The notes: generated by a model not told the origin, from the sequence alone. A stretch of DNA of 64,000 nt from Coprovicinus avistercoris (GCA_018714895.1 DVMQ01000017.1:62001-126000); one strand, 5' to 3'. Positions 45,340 through 54,456 are shown, counted from the stretch's first letter. Translations and numbers: made by a program.

Positions 45340-45999
45340 ATGGCAGGTTACGACAACGTCCCCGATTATGAGATTAAGCGTCAAATCGTCGAGGTTGCTC
45401 AGATGATGAACCGTAAGGGCCTTGTTGGTACTTACGAGGGCAACATTTCCGTAAGGAAGGGCAACAAGGTTTATGAGACTCCTTCTGGCAACTCCAAGGA
45501 GCTTCTGACCGAGGGCAAGATCATTTGTGTTGATATGGACGGCAAGGTTCTCGAGGGCGAGCTTGCTCCGACTTCTGAGACTCCTATGCATACCATTTGC
45601 TATACCCTGCGTGACGACGTTGAGTCCGTTGTACACTGCCACGCTCCATACTGCACCGCTTTTGCTCAGGCTAACATGGCCTATGATGACCCTGCATCTC
45701 CTGAGTTCCAGATTCTCTTTGGTAAGGTTCCTTGCCTCAAGTATGGTACTCCTGGCTCTCCTGACATCATTGCTGAGCTCCCGAAGTACATCCAGGACTA
45801 TGATGTAGTCTTCCTGCAGAACCATGGTGTTCTCGCTGTTGGCTCTACTCCTCTTGAGGCTTACAGCCGTATCATGTCCGTTGAGATGCTGCTTCAGGTT
45901 TACTACATTCGTAAGACCCTGTTCCCGAATGCTCAGTGCGATCTTCCTGCAGAGGAGCTTGAGGTTCTCGCTAAGATGCATCAGGACAAGCGCGGCTAA
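45340..45999 (+). CDS. Class II aldolase/adducin-family protein (FucA/AraD-like)
   Basis: A 219-residue zinc enzyme. E80 in PTSETPMH, zinc ligands H99 and H101 in VVHCHAPY and H162 in LQNHGVLAVG match L-fuculose-1-phosphate aldolase and ribulose-5-phosphate 4-epimerase. NISVRKGNKVYETPSG is the phosphate-binding part. The glutamate at the E80 place favours aldolase over epimerase. It is a second aldolase in a cluster that already has a RhaD-like enzyme, so the two may take different chain lengths or stereoisomers. GAGAGGAAG precedes the ATG. Confidence 0.85.
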   Translation: MAGYDNVPDYEIKRQIVEVAQMMNRKGLVGTYEGNISVRKGNKVYETPSGNSKELLTEGKIICVDMDGKVLEGELAPTSETPMHTICYTLRDDVESVVHCHAPYCTAFAQANMAYDDPASPEFQILFGKVPCLKYGTPGSPDIIAELPKYIQDYDVVFLQNHGVLAVGSTPLEAYSRIMSVEMLLQVYYIRKTLFPNAQCDLPAEELEVLAKMHQDKRG

Positions 46000-46024
46000 G
46001 TTTTACAACTATAAGCTTGTAATT

Positions 46025-46060
46025 AAAAGGAGGTGTCGACTTGGTCGATACCTCCTTTTT
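46025..46060. terminator. Bidirectional terminator between the aldolase and AraC genes
   Basis: Stem GGAGGTGTCGAC (46029-46040) / GTCGATACCTCC (46044-46055) with one wobble pair and a 3-base loop, flanked by AAAA on the left and TTTTT on the right. It can stop both the plus-strand aldolase gene and the convergent AraC gene. Confidence 0.85.
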
Positions 46061-46115
46061 GCTATGAAGTAATAATCTGATTTGTGATACAGATCGTGTA
46101 TTGCTAATGAGGGCT

Positions 46116-47129
46116 TTAGGGTGTGGGCTCCTCGGTTTCGTAATAGCCCGTCTCTTCCCAATGCTTACGATATGACAAAGGAGTAACGCCTTCAGCCTCT
46201 TTAAACATGGCGGTAAAGTGTGAGGGTTGTGGTATACCGCACATTTGTGCGACTTGTCTTATAGGTTTGTCGGTATATTTCAGAAGGTCGCGAGCATAAC
46301 GAAGGCGATTTGCCATAACGTATTGTCCAATAGTTACGCCAACATACCGCTTAAAACTGCGGGATAGATGAAACTTGCTTACACCAACATTAGAGGCCAA
46401 CTCTGTAAGAGGTGTCTTATCCGTGTAATGCCAGTTTAAGTAATCTACAGTCTCACGAATGTATTCTGGAACAGAATTGAGTGTGAGGCTCGAATCAACG
46501 CGGTTCTCGAGCAGAATAGTCATCATGTGGACAAGAGCATCGTTTACAAGGATCTCTCTTCGTATGGAAGTTGCCTGAGAGAGCTCAATGAGTCTCTCAA
46601 AAATTGAGCGATACGTATTGAGCTCGCTCGAGACATTGGTGAAATTATCACCGCGTTTGGTGTATTCCTTGTAATAGCCGCGTGCAGAATTACCGTTGAA
46701 TTGGAGCCAGTAGTAGCTCCAGCCTTTATCAAGTGCGGCGATAGAATACTTCTTTTTACAGTCGAACCAAACAATATCACCTTTGCGCTGGACATATTCT
46801 TCGCCCATGTACTTAAAGGTGCCAGTACCGGCTACCGTAAAGAAGATGTTGTAGGCGTCAAGGCCTGGAGCATTACGAGAAAACGGAGGAACAGTCTCGT
46901 AATAGCCAATCCTTTGAATGTAGAAAAAGGTATTAATGGCAGTTGGTGTCGGTGTTGCAATGATGCGAATTGATGACTCAGAAAGATTCTTGCGATTGAC
47001 ACCAGTTGTAATTTTAGGATTAGAGGTAGGACCCGTCTGCTTGCTGGGAACTATCTTTAAAACTCGATTGCCAAGTGATGTTACTCCGCGACCTTTGCTA
47101 AACATCAGAGAATGGTTTTGGTCGGTCAC
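46116..47129 (-). CDS. AraC-family transcriptional regulator
   Basis: 337 residues. An N-terminal cupin-like sensor domain (YNIFFTVAGTGTFKYMGEEY, GDIVWFDCKKKYSI) and a C-terminal double helix-turn-helix (TPLTELASNVGVSKFHLSRSFKRYVG, then PIRQVAQMCGIPQPSHFTAMFKEAEG). This is the layout of sugar-responsive activators such as AraC/RhaS. GTG 47129 with AGGAGG upstream is the start; the longer frame to 47192 contains that ribosome site. It is convergent with the FucA-like aldolase and probably activates part of the PTS/aldolase cluster. Confidence 0.88.
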   Translation of the reverse strand: MTDQNHSLMFSKGRGVTSLGNRVLKIVPSKQTGPTSNPKITTGVNRKNLSESSIRIIATPTPTAINTFFYIQRIGYYETVPPFSRNAPGLDAYNIFFTVAGTGTFKYMGEEYVQRKGDIVWFDCKKKYSIAALDKGWSYYWLQFNGNSARGYYKEYTKRGDNFTNVSSELNTYRSIFERLIELSQATSIRREILVNDALVHMMTILLENRVDSSLTLNSVPEYIRETVDYLNWHYTDKTPLTELASNVGVSKFHLSRSFKRYVGVTIGQYVMANRLRYARDLLKYTDKPIRQVAQMCGIPQPSHFTAMFKEAEGVTPLSYRKHWEETGYYETEEPTP

Positions 47130-47211
47130 ACTACCTCCTAAAGAGGAACAACATAATGCTACTAACGAGCAAGAATACCATAATTGGGACAATTGGCTTA
47201 TTCAGCTTTAT

Positions 47212-47249
47212 AAAAAAATAACCGCGCCATCTCAAAGAGATAACGCGGT
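47212..47249 (-). terminator. Terminator of the pyruvate kinase gene
   Basis: On the minus strand ACCGCG/CGCGGT plus an inner ATCTC/GAGAT stem is followed by a T-rich run (A tract at 47212-47218 on plus). It ends the pyk transcript 24 bases after its stop. Confidence 0.85.
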
Positions 47250-47272
47250 TACCACTTAAAGTAGGTTAATGC

Positions 47273-48712
47273 TTACTGGATCTGGCAAACCATAATCATG
47301 TTGGTAGAAGTGGTGTAGTCACCCTGAGTGGGGGAAGTACCAGGATCACCAGCAGTTACAACAACTAAGTCGCCAGGTTCAACAACGCCATGCTCTTTGG
47401 CCAGACGCAGGGCATCTTTAATGGTGGCATTAAGCGAAGGCATCATTGTGGACTCGTAGCACTGGACGCCCCAGTAGAAGCAGCACTTGCGAATGGACTT
47501 CTCCATAGGAGAGAACGCAACCAGAGGAAGGCGCGGACGGAAGTCAGAGATCAAGCGTGCAGTACGGCCAGAGGTGGTCGGAGCAAGGATGCACTTTGCG
47601 CCAACACGCTCGGCTGTGGTAACGGCGGCAAAACCAATAGCGCCATTTACATTTTTCACGCCGCCACGATCGAAGTACTCGGTGCGCTCCTCAAGATACT
47701 TCTCACTTTCAAGGCAGATGGCAGCCATAGTCTTAACGGCCTCAACAGGGTACTTACCAGCAGCGGTCTCGCCAGAAAGCATGACACAGTCAGTACCGTC
47801 ATAGATGGCGTTAGCAACGTCGTTAACCTCAGCGCGCGTCGGACGAGGATTACGAATCATAGAGTCAAGCATCTGCGTAGCAGTAATAACTGGCTTGTAA
47901 GCTCTGTTGCACTTGCGAATAATCTGCTTCTGAATGTGAGGAACCTCAGCTGCAGGAACTTCTACGCCAAGGTCGCCACGAGCAACCATAATGCCTGAAG
48001 AAGCCTCAAGGATCTCATCGAAGTTGTTTACGCCCTGGGCGCACTCAATCTTGGAGTAGACGGAGACGCGCTCAGCACCCATCTCGGCGCAGATAGCACG
48101 AATCTCTTGAACGCCAGCGGCATCGCGAATGAAGGAAGCGGCGATAGCGTCAATGCCAAGCTCGCAACCAAACATAATGTCAGCGCGGTCCTGAGCGGTG
48201 ACAGCAGGAAGACCAACATTAACGTTGGGGACGTTCACGCCCTTCTTCTCGCCGAGCTCGCCACCATTGGTAACAAGGCAGTGCATATCGTTACCATCAA
48301 CGCTCTGAACCTCAAGACCGATAAGGCCGTCATCAATAAGGATGACAGAGCCCTTCTCAACCTCAGAAGGAAGTGCCTTGTAATCAAGAGAGAAACGCTT
48401 AGCAGTACCGATGCAATCATCGGTGGTAATGACAACCTCATCACCAGTTGTAAGCGTAACCTTCTGGTGGTCTTCAAGCTCGCCTGTACGGATCTCAGGA
48501 CCCTTGGTATCCAAAAGAATTGCTACTGGAATACCAAGCTCCTCAGAAATACGACGAACTCGCTCGACGCCAGCACGATGATACTCATGGCTTCCATGAG
48601 AGAAGTTAAAACGAGCGACATTCATGCCCGCCTTAATGAGCTCCCTCAGGACATTCTCATCTTCAGTTGCTGGACCCATGGTGCATACGATTTTTGTCTT
48701 CTTGAAAGTCAC
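47273..48712 (-). CDS. pyk: Pyruvate kinase
   Basis: Last ATP-forming step of glycolysis. 479 residues, the short form without the extra C-terminal PEP-utiliser domain. TKIVCTMGPATEDENVLRELI at the start, MNVARFNFSHGSHEYH, LLDTKGPEIRTGEL, MVARGDLGVEVP, and VMLSGETAAGKYPVEAV are all in order. The start is GTG with AAAGGA upstream. Single gene with its own terminator. Codon use is strongly biased, consistent with high expression. Confidence 0.97.
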   Translation of the reverse strand: MTFKKTKIVCTMGPATEDENVLRELIKAGMNVARFNFSHGSHEYHRAGVERVRRISEELGIPVAILLDTKGPEIRTGELEDHQKVTLTTGDEVVITTDDCIGTAKRFSLDYKALPSEVEKGSVILIDDGLIGLEVQSVDGNDMHCLVTNGGELGEKKGVNVPNVNVGLPAVTAQDRADIMFGCELGIDAIAASFIRDAAGVQEIRAICAEMGAERVSVYSKIECAQGVNNFDEILEASSGIMVARGDLGVEVPAAEVPHIQKQIIRKCNRAYKPVITATQMLDSMIRNPRPTRAEVNDVANAIYDGTDCVMLSGETAAGKYPVEAVKTMAAICLESEKYLEERTEYFDRGGVKNVNGAIGFAAVTTAERVGAKCILAPTTSGRTARLISDFRPRLPLVAFSPMEKSIRKCCFYWGVQCYESTMMPSLNATIKDALRLAKEHGVVEPGDLVVVTAGDPGTSPTQGDYTTSTNMIMVCQIQ

Positions 48713-48840
48713 GAATCGTCCTTTCTACGCTTGACTGGTCCTCTTTACTTGATTGACTCTCTTAGGAGAACCATGTAATAGCTTCTCAAGTTCTGCTATT
48801 GGCGCTATTTTAACCGCCGACGGTTGCTTCGCATGCGATT

Positions 48841-48868
48841 TTGCAAGTTCCTATCGGAAACGTAATAA
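48841..48868 (+). promoter_or_regulatory. Candidate promoter of the GH13 gene
   Basis: TTGCAA (48841-48846), a 16-base spacer and TAATAA (48863-48868), about 72 bases before the start codon in the divergent gap with pyk. Confidence 0.4.
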
Positions 48869-48940
48869 AACACCTCATAGTGGTATGAACTAGATTGGTG
48901 CTTGCGTGCCACAGATTAGCTCTACAAAGGAGAAATAAGG

Positions 48941-50290
48941 ATGAGTTGGTACGAAAATTCGGTAATTTATCAGATTTATCCATTAGGACTGACAGGGGCA
49001 CCTTATGAGAACGATTTTGTCTCTGAACCAAATCCACGGTTGCTTCAACTTATTGATCATGGGTGGATTGAGCATATGGCAAAGCTCGGTGTGACTTGCC
49101 TCATTCTTAACCCAGTGTTTGAAAGTTCTACACATGGCTATGATACAGCGGACTATCGCATGGTAGATAGGCGCTTGGGCACTATGGATGATTTACGGCG
49201 CGTTGTGGAAGCGTGTCATGCGCAGGGTATTCGCGTGCTGTTGGATGGTGTTTTTAATCATGTGGGACGCAACTTTTGGGCGTTTCTTGATGTGAAAGAA
49301 CATCGGCAGGAATCTCCGTATGTCGATTGGTTTGAGATTTGGTGGGATGGCGATACTGAGTGGCATGACGGATTTTCTTACACTACCTGGGAAGGTGTGC
49401 CGTATCTCATTAAACTCAACCATTCAAGCATGTCGCTCAATAACTATCTGGCCGAAACCATACGCTATTGGGAACATGAATTGGGGATAGATGGCCTCAG
49501 GCTCGACGTTGCCTATTGTCTTGATAGAGGTTTTCTCTCTTATTTGCGCGATGTTGCAAATAGCATCAGTGAAGAGCGCCAAGACCCGTTTGTCCTCGTA
49601 GGAGAAACAATGTTCGGAGATTATAACCAGTGGATGGGTGATCGCGCTTGCCATTCGGTTACAAATTACGAAGCGTATAAGGGTCTATGGTCGAGCATGA
49701 ATGAGGCCAACATGCATGAGATCGCCTATGCGCTTAATAGGCAATCGGGAAGTGAGCCGTGGGATCTCTATACAGGTGCTCACCTGCTTAACTTTGTTGA
49801 TAACCACGATGTGCCGAGAATAGCAACACGCCTCAATGATAAGCGTCAACTTCGTGCGCTGTATGGCCTTCTCTTTGCAATGTGCGGCGTTCCATGCGTG
49901 TATTACGGCAGCGAGTGGGGTGTAGAGGGAGAGCAAAACTTCGGCGATCACGAAATACGTCCTGCTTTTGAGCATCCAGAATGGAATGATCTGACAGATT
50001 ACATTGCTCAGCTGGCCGCAATAAGACATGAAGGCCATACGGGTCAAGAAGCTTTGGCTTGGGGGGATTATCGTCAGATTGCAGTTGGTCCCCAACATCT
50101 TATTTTCCAGCGTACAAGTGAGCACGAGCGTCTAATTGTTGCCATTAATGCCAGTGATACGGCACAGGTTTTCCACTTCGATGCTGGTTGTGGTAAAGCG
50201 CAAGAACTCATCACTGGTAAAGAGCATGACTTTGGTGGGGGATCAGAAGTAGCTCCCTTTACAGCTTGCTACTGGCTCTGCGAGCGCTAA
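48941..50290 (+). CDS. Cytoplasmic GH13 alpha-glucanase (alpha-amylase family)
   Basis: 449 residues, no signal peptide. GH13 regions are present in order: DGVFNHVG (region I, near 102-109), GLRLDVAY with nucleophile D189, VGETMF with acid/base E222, and FVDNHD with D290. Likely hydrolyses maltodextrin, cyclodextrin or a similar alpha-glucan inside the cell; neopullulanase, maltogenic amylase and alpha-glucosidase share these features. A C-terminal beta domain of about 60 residues follows. AAGGAGAAAT precedes the ATG. Single gene. Confidence 0.9.
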   Translation: MSWYENSVIYQIYPLGLTGAPYENDFVSEPNPRLLQLIDHGWIEHMAKLGVTCLILNPVFESSTHGYDTADYRMVDRRLGTMDDLRRVVEACHAQGIRVLLDGVFNHVGRNFWAFLDVKEHRQESPYVDWFEIWWDGDTEWHDGFSYTTWEGVPYLIKLNHSSMSLNNYLAETIRYWEHELGIDGLRLDVAYCLDRGFLSYLRDVANSISEERQDPFVLVGETMFGDYNQWMGDRACHSVTNYEAYKGLWSSMNEANMHEIAYALNRQSGSEPWDLYTGAHLLNFVDNHDVPRIATRLNDKRQLRALYGLLFAMCGVPCVYYGSEWGVEGEQNFGDHEIRPAFEHPEWNDLTDYIAQLAAIRHEGHTGQEALAWGDYRQIAVGPQHLIFQRTSEHERLIVAINASDTAQVFHFDAGCGKAQELITGKEHDFGGGSEVAPFTACYWLCER

Positions 50291-50323
50291 AAAAATACTG
50301 GGCGCATCATACGGTGCGCCCAG
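50289..50323. terminator. Terminator shared by GH13 and ldhA genes
   Basis: A perfect 9-pair stem CTGGGCGCA (50298-50306) / TGCGCCCAG (50315-50323) with an 8-base loop. A run of A (50289-50295) makes a U tract for the minus-strand dehydrogenase; GTTCTTT follows on the plus side. Confidence 0.8.
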
Positions 50324-50353
50324 GTTCTTTAGAAAGACGTTATTACAGAGCTG

Positions 50354-51358
50354 TTAGCAAACAACGCTCTTCTCGATGAAATCTTCTCCAAGTTCATATG
50401 CATGAGCATTTTCAAGGGTAACTTGAGCAATCTCATGAAGAGCCTCATGAGTAAAGAATGCCTGATGGCTAGTCATAACAACATTGGGGAATGAGCACAG
50501 ACGTGCCGTAATAGAATCGATTACCTGATCGGAACGGTTCTGATAAACGTTGGGGCCTTCCTCGTCGTAAACATCGAGACCTGCAGCGCCAATCTTTCCC
50601 GAAATAATGCCGCGGATAAGAGCCTCAGTATCAACCAGTCCACCGCGTCCAGTGTTAATGAAGATGACGCCATCTTTCATCTTTGCAATGGACTCATCGT
50701 TGATCATGTGATGACTTTCTTCATTTAAAAAGGCATGGAGTGAGATGAGGTCACTGCGACGATAGAGTTCGTCGTAGTCGACATATTCATCAATTACATG
50801 CTCTTCATCAATAAGTTTTTGGTTGGGATACAGATCGCTTCCCAAAACGGTCATACCAAAACCTTTGCAGATACGGCACAGTGCTGCACCAATGCGGCCG
50901 GTACCGATAATGCCGGCTGTCTTGCCATAGAGTGTTTCTCCGACCAGGCCGGAGAGATCAAAATCGTTTTCGCGCACACGAATATATCCCTTATGGATTC
51001 GGCGGTTGGCGCACAGAGCGAGGCCCATAGCATGCTCGGCGATGGCTTCTGGAGAATAGGCAGGTACGCGTACAACCCTCATGCCAAGTGTCTTTGCAAA
51101 ATCAACGTTTACCGCATCAAAGCCAGCACAACGCATGAGAATAAGGCCAATGCCAAAGCCACGGAGGATCTCAAGCGTCAATGCGGAAATATCAGAGTTA
51201 ACAAATGCACATACTGCATCGTAACCACGAGCAAGAGATGCTGTCATGGGTGTCAGTTCGGTATCAATGTAGTCGATCTTGATAGTGGGATAATCTGCAA
51301 GAGCTCGGTCAAAAGAAATCTGGTCATAACTTTTAGTACCGTAAAATAGAATCTTCAT
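50354..51358 (-). CDS. ldhA: D-lactate dehydrogenase (LdhA type)
   Basis: Reduces pyruvate to D-lactate with NADH. 334 residues; MKILFYGTKSYDQ is the characteristic LdhA start, and MRCAGFDAVNV the pyruvate-binding part. The Rossmann loop is GTGRIG at 152-157, catalytic arginine in NTGRGGLVD, glutamate in DVYDEEGPN, and histidine H298 in TSHQAFFTHEA. ATG 51358 with AAGGAGC upstream is preferred over the longer frame. It fits a fermentative metabolism, as does pyk nearby. Confidence 0.92.
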   Translation of the reverse strand: MKILFYGTKSYDQISFDRALADYPTIKIDYIDTELTPMTASLARGYDAVCAFVNSDISALTLEILRGFGIGLILMRCAGFDAVNVDFAKTLGMRVVRVPAYSPEAIAEHAMGLALCANRRIHKGYIRVRENDFDLSGLVGETLYGKTAGIIGTGRIGAALCRICKGFGMTVLGSDLYPNQKLIDEEHVIDEYVDYDELYRRSDLISLHAFLNEESHHMINDESIAKMKDGVIFINTGRGGLVDTEALIRGIISGKIGAAGLDVYDEEGPNVYQNRSDQVIDSITARLCSFPNVVMTSHQAFFTHEALHEIAQVTLENAHAYELGEDFIEKSVVC

Positions 51359-51382
51359 GATGCGCTCCTTTGCATTAACGCT

Positions 51383-51394
51383 CCGCATATGCGG
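51383..51394. promoter_or_regulatory. Palindrome at the probable ldhA transcription start
   Basis: CCGCATATGCGG is a perfect 12-base palindrome 24 bases before the ldhA ATG and directly beside a TATATA that could be the -10 box on the minus strand. A repressor site is plausible. It does not match the Rex consensus. Confidence 0.4.
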
Positions 51395-51577
51395 TATATA
51401 ACCTGGTGAAGTTAATAATCCAGTACGTTTCCAACTTACATTGTAGCTACTTAGAACTTAAAGAAAGTTAACTTCTAGGGTAGAGCTGATTACTAAAAAC
51501 CCATATATAGATGTATTCCCAATGCAAGGATATGTTAGAAGTACCAGTTTCGGGTAAAATTCGCCTTACACGGTAGG

Positions 51578-51675
51578 CTGTTCAGCATGGCAGCCTTGGC
51601 GAGCCCTTGCCCCTCCTGGGGGAATTACTATCGGGCGTCAATCTGCTGAACAGATACAACCCAGGAGGAGATTAG
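51578..51675 (+). promoter_or_regulatory. Structured leader of the P-type ATPase gene (riboswitch candidate)
   Basis: CTGTTCAGCA (51578-51587) and TGCTGAACAG (51644-51653) form a perfect 10-pair stem closing a GC-rich domain with an inner CCCC-TCCT-GGGG hairpin. CCTCCTGGG (51612-51620), in that inner hairpin, is the exact complement of the gene's ribosome binding site CCCAGGAGG (51660-51668). Two exclusive folds are therefore possible: one freeing and one hiding the ribosome site. I could not match it to a known metal riboswitch. The stretch 51395-51577 before it shows nothing else clear. Confidence 0.55.
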
Positions 51676-54369
51676 GTGAAAGAGTATTTAGCAACTAGTA
51701 AATCGGTGCTAAATGAGCTTGGCACAGATGAAGAATCTGGCTTGTCGGCTCACCAGGCTCAGCAAGAGTTGGAGAAATTCGGTCCCAATAAGCTTGACGA
51801 AGAAAAGAAAACACCGCTGTGGATTCGTTTCTTTGAGCAGATGCTTGACCCTATGGTCATCATGCTTATTGTTGCGGCCATTATCTCTGCTGTGACAGGC
51901 ATGATTCAGGGTGAACCTGAGTGGGCCGATGTCATCATCATTATGGTCGTAGTTATCATTAATGCTGTTCTTGGCGTAGTACAGGAAGCTAAGAGTGAGC
52001 AGGCTCTTGAAGCGCTTCAAGAGATGAGTGCGGCCCAGTCCAAGGTTATCCGCGATGGTAAGCTCATTCACTTGCCTTCTGCAGATTTGGTCCCAGGTGA
52101 CATTATCTTGCTTGAAGCAGGAGATTCAGTTCCTGCAGACTGTCGTGTTCTTGAGAGCGCCAGCATGAAGATCGAGGAGGCTGCTCTTACAGGCGAGTCT
52201 GTGCCCGTAGAGAAGAACTCAGATCCGATTAAACTCGCTTCTGATGCAGACGATGTGCCTCTCGGCGATCGTAAGAATATGTGCTACATGGGTTCGACGG
52301 TGGTATACGGTCGTGGTCGAGCAGTTGTTGTTGCCACTGGTATGAAAACTGAGATGGGCAAGATTGCCGACGCCCTTTCTACTGCTAAAAAAGAACTTAC
52401 GCCACTTCAGATTAAGCTTGCACAGCTTTCGCGCATTCTTACCGTCATGGTGTTGGTAATCTGCGTTGTTATTTTTGCAGTTGACTTCCTCCGTCACGGT
52501 AATGAGATGACAAGCAACCCAAGTCTTATCCTCGACACCTTTATGGTTGCGGTATCGCTGGCAGTAGCTGCTATTCCGGAGGGTTTGGTTGCTGTTGTTA
52601 CCATCGTGCTTTCGATGGGTGTTACAAAGATGTCTCGCCGTCAGGCCATTATTCGTAAGCTTACGGCAGTAGAGACTCTTGGTTGCACGCAGATTATCTG
52701 CTCCGATAAGACCGGTACGCTCACTCAGAATAAGATGACGGTTGTCCGTCATGAGCTTGCGGCTCCCGAAGAGAAGTTCCTCGCCGGCATGGCTTTGTGC
52801 TCTGATGCCAAGTGGGATGCAGAGGCAGGAGAAGCTATTGGCGAGCCTACTGAGTGCGCACTTGTCAATGATGCTGCTAAGGCCGGTATGACAGGTCTCG
52901 AGGTTGAACATCCACGAGTTGGTGAAGCCCCCTTCGATTCTGGCCGTAAGATGATGTCGGTTATCGTTGAAGAGGCAGACGGTACATTCGAGCAATACAC
53001 CAAGGGCGCTCCCGATGTTGTAATTGCTTTATGCACACATTGTTATGACGGCGATCAGATCGTTCCTATGACTGATGAGAAGCGTCAAGCAATTCTTAGC
53101 GCTAACAAGGCAATGGCCGACAATGCTTTGCGTGTTCTTGCGCTTGCAAGTCGCACCCATACGGCAATTCCTGATGACTGCCGCCCTGAAGTTCTCGAGC
53201 ATGATCTTGTTTTCTGTGGCCTTTCAGGCATGATCGACCCGGTTCGTCCTGAAGTTACCCAAGCTATTGTCGAGGCAAAGCAAGCTGGTATCCGTCCGAT
53301 TATGATTACGGGCGACCATATTGATACCGCCGTTGCTATTGCTAAGGAACTCGGCATTGTCAAAGAAGCTGGGCATGCTATTACAGGTGCTCAACTTGAC
53401 AAGATCTCTGATGAGGACTTTGCTGAGCAAGTTACGCAGTACAGCGTGTATGCACGTGTTCAGCCAGAGCACAAAGCTCGCATCGTTGATGCTTGGAAAG
53501 CACGTGGCATGGTTGTTGCTATGACCGGCGACGGTGTAAACGACGCACCTTCCATTAAGCGTGCTGATATTGGTATTGGCATGGGTATCACCGGTACCGA
53601 TGTAACAAAGAATGTTGCCGACATGGTTTTGGCTGACGACAACTTTGCCACCATTATTGGTGCTGTCGAAGAAGGCCGTCGTATCTACGACAATATCCGC
53701 AAGGTTATCCAGTTCCTTCTTTCTGCAAACATTGCTGAGGTGCTCTCGGTCTTCATAGCAACTTTGATTGGCTTTACTATTTTCCAGCCAGTTCAGCTGC
53801 TTTGGATTAACCTCATCACCGACTGCTTCCCGGCATTGGCACTTGGCATGGAAGATGCCGAAGGCGATGTCATGAAGCGTAAGCCTCGCGCCTCTTCAGA
53901 TGGTGTTTTTGCGGGTGGCATGGGCATTGATATTGTTTTCCAGGGTGTTGTTATTACGCTTCTGGTTCTCGCTTCGTTCTTTGCAGGTATGTGGTTCCAC
54001 AATGGCGGCATCAATATTGCTCAGCTGGTTGACGGTGTGCCCGATACAGAAGGCGTAACGATGGCCTTCATTACGCTTTCCATGGTCGAAATCTTCCATT
54101 CCTTCAATATGCGTAGTCGCCGTGCTTCGCTCTTCTCAATGAAGAAGCAGAACAAATGGCTCTGGGGTGCAGCTCTTCTGGCACTCATTCTTACGGTAGT
54201 AGTTGTTGAGGTTGACCCGCTGGCCCAAGCATTTGGCTTTATGGTTGGCGACCACCAGGTGCTTAAGATTGAGGCTCTTGGCGTAGCTTTGCTGCTGGCC
54301 TTCCTTATCATTCCTATCATGGAGGTCTACAAGGCCATCATGCGTGCCGTGGAGAAAAACAAGGCTTAA
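51676..54369 (+). CDS. Cation-transporting P-type ATPase, type II (Ca2+-ATPase-like)
   Basis: 897 residues with about ten membrane helices. N-terminal cation ATPase domain, TGESVPV in the actuator domain, phosphorylation site SDKTGTLTQNKMTVV near residue 345, hinge MTGDGVNDAPSIKRADIGIGMG near 620, and a C-terminal transport domain. Helix 4 AAIPEGLVAVV and helix 6 NLITDCFPALALG match the calcium pumps (SERCA/PMR1 type) better than Na/K or heavy-metal pumps, so calcium export is likely. Starts at GTG, controlled by the leader above. Confidence 0.92.
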   Translation: MKEYLATSKSVLNELGTDEESGLSAHQAQQELEKFGPNKLDEEKKTPLWIRFFEQMLDPMVIMLIVAAIISAVTGMIQGEPEWADVIIIMVVVIINAVLGVVQEAKSEQALEALQEMSAAQSKVIRDGKLIHLPSADLVPGDIILLEAGDSVPADCRVLESASMKIEEAALTGESVPVEKNSDPIKLASDADDVPLGDRKNMCYMGSTVVYGRGRAVVVATGMKTEMGKIADALSTAKKELTPLQIKLAQLSRILTVMVLVICVVIFAVDFLRHGNEMTSNPSLILDTFMVAVSLAVAAIPEGLVAVVTIVLSMGVTKMSRRQAIIRKLTAVETLGCTQIICSDKTGTLTQNKMTVVRHELAAPEEKFLAGMALCSDAKWDAEAGEAIGEPTECALVNDAAKAGMTGLEVEHPRVGEAPFDSGRKMMSVIVEEADGTFEQYTKGAPDVVIALCTHCYDGDQIVPMTDEKRQAILSANKAMADNALRVLALASRTHTAIPDDCRPEVLEHDLVFCGLSGMIDPVRPEVTQAIVEAKQAGIRPIMITGDHIDTAVAIAKELGIVKEAGHAITGAQLDKISDEDFAEQVTQYSVYARVQPEHKARIVDAWKARGMVVAMTGDGVNDAPSIKRADIGIGMGITGTDVTKNVADMVLADDNFATIIGAVEEGRRIYDNIRKVIQFLLSANIAEVLSVFIATLIGFTIFQPVQLLWINLITDCFPALALGMEDAEGDVMKRKPRASSDGVFAGGMGIDIVFQGVVITLLVLASFFAGMWFHNGGINIAQLVDGVPDTEGVTMAFITLSMVEIFHSFNMRSRRASLFSMKKQNKWLWGAALLALILTVVVVEVDPLAQAFGFMVGDHQVLKIEALGVALLLAFLIIPIMEVYKAIMRAVEKNKA

Positions 54370-54422
54370 GGTTAGCTAACCTAACGATTTCAAAAGACCA
54401 TTAAAGGTCTGTGAGTCAAAAT

Positions 54423-54456
54423 AACGGGATCTGGCATGACGCCGGATCCCGTTTTT
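54423..54456 (+). terminator. Terminator after the P-type ATPase gene
   Basis: A 13-pair stem AACGGGATCTGGC / GCCGGATCCCGTT (one T-G pair) with a 5-base loop, followed by five T. Confidence 0.9.

Noticed and set aside
51540..51675. yybP-ykoY manganese or M-box magnesium riboswitch before the P-type ATPase
   Set aside because: The conserved loop sequences of these classes are not present; kept only as an unnamed structured leader.
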